DNA of 64,000 nucleotides from Syngnathus acus (lineage: Eukaryota > Chordata > Actinopteri > Syngnathiformes > Syngnathidae). Shown here in pieces: positions 55,590 to 64,000 of this stretch (position 1 is the stretch's first letter; every line of letters begins with the position of its first letter). The DNA is taken from positions 9,388,193 to 9,452,192 of the forward strand of contig NC_051088.1 of assembly GCF_901709675.1 (NCBI RefSeq), in the 5' to 3' direction. Below the pieces are notes generated by a model that saw nothing but the letters and a program-made list of their open reading frames with translations, made no database searches and was not told where the DNA came from. Position numbers and translations under genes: made by a program.

Positions 55590-57884
55590 ACACCGACATG
55601 GCCGTTTGGACTTGATTGTGTACAGTTTGTGGATCACATCAGTGATCTCCAGGAGGAAATACTTTGTAAATAATTTCACGTGTGATGTACACAGTCTTGT
55701 ACATTCAATTTTCAGTCATGCAGCACATGCCCACAGAAGGCGGCTGTCGAAAAGACTTTTTCTTTAAAAAACAAACAAACAAAAAAACATGATGACACCT
55801 CCTTGTGAAAAAATGAAAATAATACTTTTTCTGCATATTGTTGCTGTTCAATGAAAGGCTAATTTTTCCAAAATTTTCAAAGAATTAGTTACGTACATAT
55901 CCTTTATTAATCCGATGAAGGAAATTAATGAAGCAATAATTTTCAGTTGCTCTGTTGTAGAATTTAAAGAGCACAGCATGTACACATTTTATGCAAAGAA
56001 ATTTAATGAAAGGGACAATGTGAATATCTTTTGCCATCTAGTGGTGAACTAATAGAATACAATGACCTAAGTTTGAAGCGTGTGCATTTTGAAGCACGTG
56101 CACTAGGGTGAGAGAGCACATGTCGCAAGCAAACAACTTGTAATATTCCCTCAGGTAACAACGTGTGTTGTATTTGTACCACAAACTATTGACCCAGAAA
56201 ATGTGTCTTCTTTGAATAGCCGTAGCTGAAAGACATGTTAGTGTCCTGTACGGTGAGGCGCGATCCATGTGAGAGAATTAGAGATTGCCAATGTCACCAT
56301 AAAAAATTACGAGACCTACAATATTAAAAAATGTACATTGATGTGGTATTTTTTGCACATTATCGAAAGTGGGTGTTTTAGTGAATAAACACTGAAAAAT
56401 CAAAGACAAATCTACACACTGTCTCTTTAAGAAATTCAAAAAGCTATAAGACATGCTTTTCATTTTAAAGCAACAATTTGAAGATTTTGCATTGTTTCAT
56501 ATTTTGACTTTATTAAATAAGTCTGGTGCACATAAACTTGCTTTTTGTTGCATTCTTTCTAAAATGCCAACACGCACACATGGGCACGCACACCAGAGAT
56601 TCGAATTCTAATATTTTTCCTTTTAAAAGGTAAAAAAGATAAAGTTGTTCACGACCTTACAAGCCTTAAAAGTCAATTGTGGTGATAGTGAGATTAAACT
56701 TCCAACGGTCACGGTAGCAGAGTCAACAGAGTGTGACGTGAGCAACCATGTGATGTGAATATGATCATGGAAAAGTTCTCATTGTAAAACAGTCATTAAC
56801 TAAAACACCCTCCCAAAATGAACCTTGGACTCTTGGACGAAACACAACAAAGGCCTTGTCGGGAAGTAGCGAGAGCGTGTTCCTCTATGAAGCAAAAAGG
56901 GAATTTTTGTGCAGCTCGTCATGATGACAGGCGGCTGATAAGATTTTATCAAACAAGTCATTAGGGGACCGTAATAAAAGGACAACTTCCTGATAGATCC
57001 AGAAAAGACAACAGCGCTACACCAAAACAATATCATACGCCACGTAAAATAGTCTCCACGGTAACAGAGTCAATGTGCTCCTAACCAGTACAGTTATGCG
57101 GTATGTTAGATTATTTGAAAGTGCTTTTATTCTTTTGCTTTATAATGTTTAAGTTAAAATGGCTTTCATTTAAGACTTTCCCCATCAAATTTGACCAGTG
57201 TCACCATCAAAAAAGCCACAGTCGGGGTAACATTTCTACTAGGTTTATTGTAACAAACCAGATTGTTGCCACTAATGGCAACTTTTTGGATCCGCAGGTA
57301 GCGGCCTGTACTGTACAGCATTTTGAAGGCATCTGAGCAGAAGCCAGTTGGAAGAGCGACACGCTCGACTCTCTTCAAGTAAATACACGATGAGAGAACA
57401 AGCAGAAAGTAAGCCTCCTTGTACACAAGAATAAGAACATCACATCCACAATCAAAAACATTAAAAAAAGAAAAAGAACAGACAAATGTCCAAGATTCAG
57501 CAGTTTTGTACTTTCAAGTATTGATGTTACAACATATCATATAGAGGCAAAGTGGAAGAAAAATCAAACACGTCAAAAAGATGAATAGTATGACAAAGTT
57601 CATAAATACAGAAACAACAAAACAACTATTTCCGGGAACATGAGCCGCAGTTTCAAAGGGAAAGGGAGAGAGACTTTGTTCTAACACACAGTGCGAAGCA
57701 ATGTTATGAAGGTAATAAACAACATTTAAAAAGAAGTTAAATATGACAAGGTGACTGTGAACGCAGCACTCACTAGCAACTGGACCATTTTTTAACGTAA
57801 GGCTCGCGGCAACAACAGCGTTATTGGACTGAGCCTCCGGGTCAAGTAGTAGTCCCCCCCCCATCCCCCTTTCATTTGAGCACA
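55590..57884. other. rnf223 3' UTR and intergenic region
   Basis: No further gene seen. AT-rich; several weak AATAAT/AATAAA-like hexamers make the rnf223 transcript end uncertain. Open frames in this stretch show no family similarity. Confidence 0.4.
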
Positions 57885-58560
57885 TGAATTTGGCCTGATT
57901 TACTAAAGGTTTGCATGTGCAAAAACACATAGGCAAACTTTATTGTACACACAAAAAGATGTAAAAGCTGATCTACTAAGGAGAAAGTCTGCCAAAGGGG
58001 CAAAGGAAAAAAAATGGGGGATGATTTTTTTTTTTTTGCACTTCTACCTGAAGACATCAAATATTGCGAGGCGTTCATTTAAAATGCGCAGCGTGATTTG
58101 TCGAACCTGAGATGAATTGTGCTGGTTGCTTTTACCATTTACCATACACTGCCTGTAAACGCGCACTGCGTTGCATAACGATAACTGTGGTTAATGTGGC
58201 GAGGAGGCATAGGCAAAACAAGAAGACAATCTTTTCTGTTTGTGTAATTAATTTTGATGGGCCAGAAACAAAAATGAAGGAAACAATTTATTTAAGTCAT
58301 TTGGGAATTTCTGAATGTTTACACTCAACTCCTGGCAGCTACAGCAATCCAATTAAGAGACTGCCGCGGCAAGATTTTTTTTAAACTGCCACGGAAGACA
58401 ACTGGCCGATTGTTAAAGACCATCTAGCCTAGTGCCTAGCGTGGGACTTTGCATTTTTACTGCAGAGTGACACAACGCATGCTGATCCAAATTTGCTGAA
58501 CCTCATTCTCGTTAGCTTGACCTACGTATATCCGAGGCGGGTTACATTCCATTAACATGG
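57885..58560. mobile_element. Possible DNA-transposon remnant
   Basis: Phrases such as CTGATTTACTAAAGGTTTGC and GCTGATCTACTAAGG are typical of a fish non-autonomous DNA element. The borders are unclear and no inverted ends were confirmed. Confidence 0.3.
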
Positions 58561-60332
58561 TTGCAATTGTTTTTGACGCAGATATTTTGGCAGTGGCTAA
58601 AAATATCTGAAGCCTCAACGGCCTTCCTTATTGCATCGGTGACGTACGTGCTTTGCGCGCTCAGATACATCAAGCTTGGATTACGGCCGTGGTCTAAATT
58701 ACTTTTTAGAGACAAATCTATTCTTCAATCTCGGGCAGATAGCCATCTGGCACGTCGTAATCGCCATCCCTTTTGCCTTGTGACCCTCTCCGAGGGCAGA
58801 TGTTGAGGCGCATCAGACTTGATGATTAACAAGGACAGCAAGTCAAAAGAAATCCGGAGATAGTTACTTTCTCATTCAGGAATTTTCTCTTCCCTTCTTC
58901 AACACCTGCCTAAAAATAGGAATTGTACAGTCAAAGGCGGAATTAACAGTTTTCAAACTGCTAACAAAATGTGAACGTACTATTGCCTTACATCTTTCTT
59001 CCCTCACTTTCGCTTCTCTGATCAAAATGGATGACCCGGCTTGATAATTAGTCTACTGTCATGTGATGTATTTTTTTTTTCCTTTTTGCAAACCGCAATC
59101 TCCACCTTGAAGTCAAACTTGACACTCATGCTCTTTTTACCGCAGGTCAGGTATGCATAATCATATTGCGGCTTCTTCATCGCTAATCATTTTCATGTAA
59201 AATATTTTTTCCACAATAATATTGTACTTTTAATACTTTATCCTTGTAATATTACACCCCTAGTTACACAAACATACCTTTCTGGAAAGTTGGATTTTTT
59301 TCTTATTAAGACATTTTTCTTGTCAAAGTAGAGCATTTGTTTTTTTAATAATGTACTTTTTATCCATGCAAATTTTCAGTCTAATTTTTGCATAATTATG
59401 CCTTTTTCATAGAATTATAACTGACTTGTCACACATTATTACAACTACTTGCACAATGTTTTTCTCATAATACAAGGACTTTTTGCAATACATTTTCCCC
59501 ATATAATCTTATAATGTTACTATGATGTTATTTTGAAATGATTCTTTTTTTTTTCCCCTTACAGCTTTTTCCTCCTTATTTTACAGTACAGGACTTAAAA
59601 TACAGGACATTTTCTCAGATCAGGACATCTTTTACATGCTTTTTTTTTCCCCCGTGTAACATTACACATATTACAATTGAGCTTATACTCATAAATTACA
59701 ACTTTATTCTCCTAAACCAATGATTTTCCAATAATCAATCTTTTTTGGAGTGGCCATAACAGTCCTTTGAAAATTACAGGGTATTGAATCACATAGTTAT
59801 ATTTTGCCAGGTACCATTTAAGGCCCATGCTTAGATCTTAAGTGCTGATAAAAACAATTAATTTGTGAACTAGTTCCAAATAAAACTCTGCCAATGAGAA
59901 GCAACGATGCAAGAGCAGATGTTGATGACTTCTTCGTAAAACAAAAATAAAAAAATAAAACTTACGCCCTTGTTCTGACCAGAGATTAGTGCCCTCTTTC
60001 CTGTTTAATGAGATGGCAAAACAAGTAGCAGCCTCAGTTACGATGTCTGTGGGGTGGAGCTTGCTTTGATCTTTCCTAAGCTCCAATTCAATATATTGGT
60101 GGCGGCACAACTCCTGGTTAGAGCAGAGATGTAACAGCTTGATTATAGACAACAAGGCACTTTCGTTGATTAAGAGAGGGAAAGGCTTTTGGAGGCAGCA
60201 GTGGAGCGAGCGAGCGAGTGAGCGAGCCGTCGGAAAGAGCTCGAGGGCCGGCAGCGCAAAGTGTGACAAGTCCCCCTTGTTCATGGAGATTTAACTCCAG
60301 AAGCCGAGGTCCAGTTTAAGCGGGTCCGCTCA
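58561..60332. other. Intergenic region downstream of ptpn6
   Basis: Holds a degenerate minisatellite at about 59140-59720 and a minus-strand AATAAA at 59703-59708. A 148-codon minus-strand open frame at 59838-60284 shows no family similarity and would fall in a ptpn6 3' UTR if the distal last exon (60333-60432) is used. Confidence 0.4.
59140..59720. repeat. Degenerate AT-rich minisatellite
   Basis: Roughly 30-45-bp diverged units alternating CTTTTT-like blocks with TAATATTAC/ATTACAAC-like blocks, such as AATATTGTACTTTTAATAC and TATTACAACTACTTGC. Confidence 0.6.
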
Positions 60333-60432
60333 TCACAGGCAGGTTGCGCTCTCACGGGGTTTAGGCAGTACAGCGTGCTTCCGCCTCCCCCACTGGGGGG
60401 ATTTGGAGCAGCCGATGAGACCTCTGCTGACA
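60333..60432 (-). other. Candidate alternative ptpn6 last exon
   Basis: Acceptor CCTTCAG, then an open frame of 32 codons (SRGLIGCSKSPQWGRRKHA...) to a TGA. It is entered in phase 2, the same phase as the exon at 61837-61937 and as a possible donor (GGAG|GTAAAA) just before the stop of the proximal last exon. It is basic, like the end of human SHP-1, but I recognise no conserved motif. Confidence 0.35.
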
Positions 60433-60954
60433 CTGAAGGGAACAGACAAGAGTGGTGTTCAAGGCCGCTGTCTCTCTATATTAAGAAGATGCAAAACCTC
60501 TTGATGAGGTGAAGACCTACACAGCATCCTAGGATGAAGAGCTTGATGGCTCAAAGTCCATACAAATGATAAGCATACAACGTTCCTTTGTTTTTTTGCT
60601 TTCAGCATTACCAGTCAGCTACAAATATTCTACTCGATTTGTACGTAGGTCATTGTTGATGAATTAAAATAATTATAACAAAGTCAAAGCTAGCTGTGTA
60701 GGCAGGTCTGTGCTGCTTTACTAACTGTAAAATACTGCAGCGTTGCACATTTCAGTCTATTAAAACCCTAAGTTTAAAAAAAACAAGACAGACAAAATAG
60801 TAAAATAAGTATTCAAATAATATACTCTTATATATGAAAAAATTACAATTTACCAGTACTAAAATTACAAAATGTTAAATGTATAGTACATATAAAATGA
60901 TGTGTTTTACTACTAAATATTTATATAATTTATTGTTAACAATGAATTAGTATC

Positions 60955-61045
60955 TGTCAATCCATTTTCTAAACTACTTAAGCTCACGTGTGAGTTGAAG
61001 CCTATCCCAGCTGACTTTGGCCGAGAGGCGGAGTACACCCTGGAA
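60955..61045 (+). repeat. L2-like LINE 3' tail fragment
   Basis: Contains CAATCCATTTTCTAAACTAC, AGCCTATCCCAGCTGACTTT and GGCGGAGTACACCCTGGA, the fish L2 3' end phrases. Confidence 0.75.
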
Positions 61046-61256
61046 GTGCCAAATATTTATATTTCATGTTCTTGAATTTTGACTTTTAAGGTCTGCATAA
61101 CAAATGCTCTCAAAATTCTTCCTCTTCTTTAATTAAAGAGCCCGAGCAAGCAGAGCAGGTTTTCATAATGTCAAGATGCGGTCGGACACAATCCAAACTG
61201 CAAATGATACTCACAGCGAGGCTCGCAGAAACAAGTGGCAGGTCGCAGCACCGATT

Positions 61257-63739
61257 TTACCTCCTGGTGTTACTGCTGAAGGACGTCTGCGGACTTTTAA
61301 AGTTGATGTTCTCATACACACTTGAAGAATCGTCGTTTGTCATTCTACAATTCCACAGATGGACAAAATGTTGCCACCAGTATTTCTATGCCTAATTTAG
61401 AGATTTGTTTAAACTGTTTGTATACAATTGCACTCTTTACATGTACGACTTTCAAGTGACCCACCTTCACCGAAACTTTAAATTTACTGAACACACGAGA
61501 CAATCCGCAAGTGCATGCGTTTGACACATAAGTAGGTAAACAACAACATATTGGTACACGAACAACAAATCCTAGCAGTTTAGTGGCTTTCATAATAGCT
61601 TAAATATTATTATTTCCAGTAACTGGCAAAGGGTGGGCATAGTTTTTTCAGTTGTTGGTAATTTTATACATTTGTAGAAAAATAAGGTGGCTCATGACAA
61701 CAAAGAGGGTTAATGAGGCTCTAAGAATGACAGCCACATCCACAGCCTCTTAGCAGCTTTTCATTGCTAGCGGTCGCCAAAGACATTCTGAACACGTCAA
61801 GAGTCACTTCAACACAAAGGACTGAGTTATACTTACACGGACGACGAGCGTGACGATGCCATGTTAAGTTTGGACCTTGAATTGGCCATCGGCGGATATT
61901 TGATGTTGGAATACTCTCTCTCATTCGTCTTACTCCTCTGCAAAGGGACAACATTATTACCATGCAGCTTGACTTCATCCTCACTATCTAATTTGAATAA
62001 GACTGAAAAGTTCCACAAGAGTTGATCACTTGAGAGACCTTCCGGGATATTTGCCAAGGTTCAGTTCACCAATCTAGCATAACATGTACTGGTCCCTTGT
62101 GAATATTTTCAACTTTAGGATTATGTGTTTAGGAGTACCTGCTCTTCCTCCAGTCTCTTCTGGGCGGTGTCTATGTACTGCTGCACGGCCATGTAGATGA
62201 ACTTGTACTGAGCCTCTGTCTGCACCATGCCGGACCTCTGCTGCCGTACTCTCTGGATGGTCTTCGGGATGTCAATATCACAATCAAGGCCTGAGGAGAA
62301 TAGCACTTGGGTTCTTTCTTGATGGAAAGATGCGCTCTCACTTTTCCAAATTAGTTCCAGCAAGAGTCACTGACATCTTGTCAGGCTAAAGATCCGATTA
62401 GCCATTAAGATTAATGAATGTGATACAAATACAAAAATCAAGCACCTTTGAAATTATGTTCCAGTAGCATTGATTTGTGACAAGTGCATAAAGCAAAACA
62501 AATATTTAAATCCTGAGAAAGGTGATCCCACCTTGGCGGTTGATAATATCAATGAGGATGTCAATGACAATAATGGTGCCAGTCCTGCCGATTCCAGCGC
62601 TGTGGGGACAGCAAGAACGAAAGGTCAAACTATGCATGAGAAAGACAGCTGCATCAACTCAGTCTGAAAAACACATTTGATTGATTTTGGAATCTCAGAT
62701 AGATTTTGACTTGGAGTTTGTAGACTATGACAATCTTAAACTCAGGCTCATGAGTTCAGACGTGGCTAAGGCCTGCAACTTGCCCATGGATGCTCTAAAC
62801 TGTGCACCTTGCGGGTACCTGCAGTGGACGACAATGGGCCCAGATTCTGGAATGGTCCTCTGGGTCCGGTTGATCTCCTCAAGAAACCAAAGGACCCCTC
62901 CGGGCTCATTGGGAACTCCGTGGTCCGGCCAGCTCAGGTACTGGTAGTGCCAGATGTATCTCAGAGGTTCTCTCTGTGAGGAACAAAGTAACAAAAAAAA
63001 AGAAAAGAAAAGCTATAAGCACATTTGATTCTTCCCGGTCTTTCAGTATTCATATTAGAATATGAACTTTGCAGGAAACCCACAATCTGGCTCACAAATT
63101 CTAACTAACTTTGACATAGCTTCTATATTAAATTGAACAAGTGATACGATTCAGCAAGAAATGCTAAGTCACATCCTTCCTTTAGCCACAAATTTGTAGT
63201 TGGAAGTTCCAAAGGACTGTCACGTCTTTCAAAATGTTGACAAGTGGCTCATTAAAACCAGGCAAGCCCGTCAGCCAGTAACGCGTTGATATGCTTATGT
63301 GTTGAAGGCTTTGCTCGCATTTGTTTGCTGGATCCTTGAGAGCAAGCAGAGCAAACTCCCCATCAGCACAAGCACGTGCTGAGGATTTTGTGTTAGATAA
63401 TCTGACTTTAGGTCAGTGTGTCAGCAATGATTGAGGGCAGAGCTTTCCCTACCCGGTCCAGACGGGTCACCTCCAACTTCCTCAGGATGTAATCCTGAGC
63501 CTCTCGCTCGTCCACGTTTCTCACCAGCACCTGTCCAAACTTCATGGTGGCGTGAAGGATGGGCCAGTAAGGGACGCATTTGTTCTACGCCGACGGGATA
63601 AGAGAGAGGTGTAGAGATACGGGAGTTAGTGGTTGGGTTGCAGGATGTTTGCAGGAATTAGGTAACCTAAAGAACTAGATCCACTCAAGCGGCTTTTGCA
63701 ATCAGCTTAGTTGTCATAGTATCCTTGTTAAATGTCTAC

Positions 63740-63770
<31 letters not shown>

Positions 63771-64000
63771 ACTACAAGTAGTCGTATGTACAAAATGAAC
63801 TGATGTGATAATAATGTGGTTAACGTATTATTATAATACTTTTTCTTTTTTTACAATTGAGCTTCTTGTAGCATTTTCTACTGAGTTCTATTACAGCACA
63901 GAAAAGTAGCAGGTATACCCACCCGTCCTCTCTCTCTTTCCTTTGTGGTCATGACAATGACGTGTGTGTTCTCTTGATGTACCATCTTCCAGAAGTCACA
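61257..64000 (-). CDS. ptpn6: Protein tyrosine phosphatase non-receptor type 6 (SHP-1), partial
   Basis: Cytosolic phosphatase that damps immune-receptor signalling; the two SH2 domains lie beyond the right edge. Exons: 63923-64000 (cut), 63453-63584, 62819-62973, 62532-62599, 62139-62290, 61837-61937 and 61257-61344, all GT-AG and in phase. The window starts inside the PTP domain ([19 protein letters not shown]). The WPD loop is [13 protein letters not shown]; the signature [10 protein letters not shown] is complete across the 62819/62599 junction, so the enzyme should be active; the Q loop is [31 protein letters not shown] and [12 protein letters not shown] favour SHP-1 over SHP-2 (PTPN11). 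The tail keeps both family phosphotyrosine sites: EYSNIKYPP and SSVYENINF, then ends SSNTRR. An alternative last exon at 60333-60432 is possible. Confidence 0.9.
63731..63772. repeat. Poly-C / (CA)n tract in ptpn6 intron
   Basis: A run of about 18 C followed by CA repeats; a likely length-variable site and a place where assembly may slip. Confidence 0.9.

Noticed and set aside
59838-60284. 148-codon minus-strand open frame
   Set aside because: No family similarity and low-complexity composition; it lies where a ptpn6 3' UTR or spacer would be.
61168-61395. 75-codon plus-strand frame
   Set aside because: It is the antisense of the ptpn6 last exon (61257-61344).

Overview
This window is vertebrate nuclear DNA, almost certainly from a teleost fish with a fairly compact genome. 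Genes are split by short GT-AG introns and there are no bacterial features. Repeats of fish type (L2-like tails, small MITEs, tRNA-derived SINE fragments, hAT-like ends) sit in introns and spacers. The species cannot be told from the sequence. I rebuilt the genes by joining exons whose splice sites and reading phases agree; family names come from remembered protein families, not from a search.

Layout, left to right. At 50-948 (-) are three coding exons of micos10 (Mic10 of the mitochondrial MICOS complex), running off the left edge. At 1895-3459 (-) is sike1, complete in five exons. It is head to head with csde1 (+), whose main coding region is 10953-18736 in 19 exons, with two optional upstream N-terminal coding exons at 8351-8476 and 9383-9568. 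At 20899-22342 (-) is an N-terminal RASSF gene of the RASSF7/8 type. At 24567-30668 (+) is ampd1 (muscle AMP deaminase, 15 exons). At 35817-45191 (+) is dennd2c (18 coding exons). From 46789 to 49863 lies a large inverted-repeat (foldback) mobile element holding a tandem triplication and two hairpins. At 54873-55589 (+) is rnf223 (membrane RING protein, one coding exon), with a likely promoter and first exon near 51180-51392. At 61257-64000 (-) is the catalytic half and tail of ptpn6 (SHP-1), running off the right edge.

The block sike1-csde1-(gap)-ampd1-dennd2c matches the human 1p13 order SIKE1-CSDE1-NRAS-AMPD1-DENND2C. In the place where NRAS would be, this fish has a RASSF7/8-type gene. 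Human HRAS and KRAS lie near RASSF7 and RASSF8, so this may be the RASSF partner of the NRAS copy of that ancient block. The genes are otherwise unrelated in function: mitochondrial cristae, TBK1/IKKe signalling scaffold, RNA binding, purine metabolism, Rab GEF, ubiquitin ligase and tyrosine phosphatase.

The most notable items are a 12-nt microexon and N-terminal alternative exons in csde1, the RASSF gene in the NRAS slot, a ~3 kb foldback element carrying three 157-bp units each with a perfect TGACGTCA and a CCAAT box, and two alternative C-terminal ends for ptpn6. I found no convincing wholly new system.
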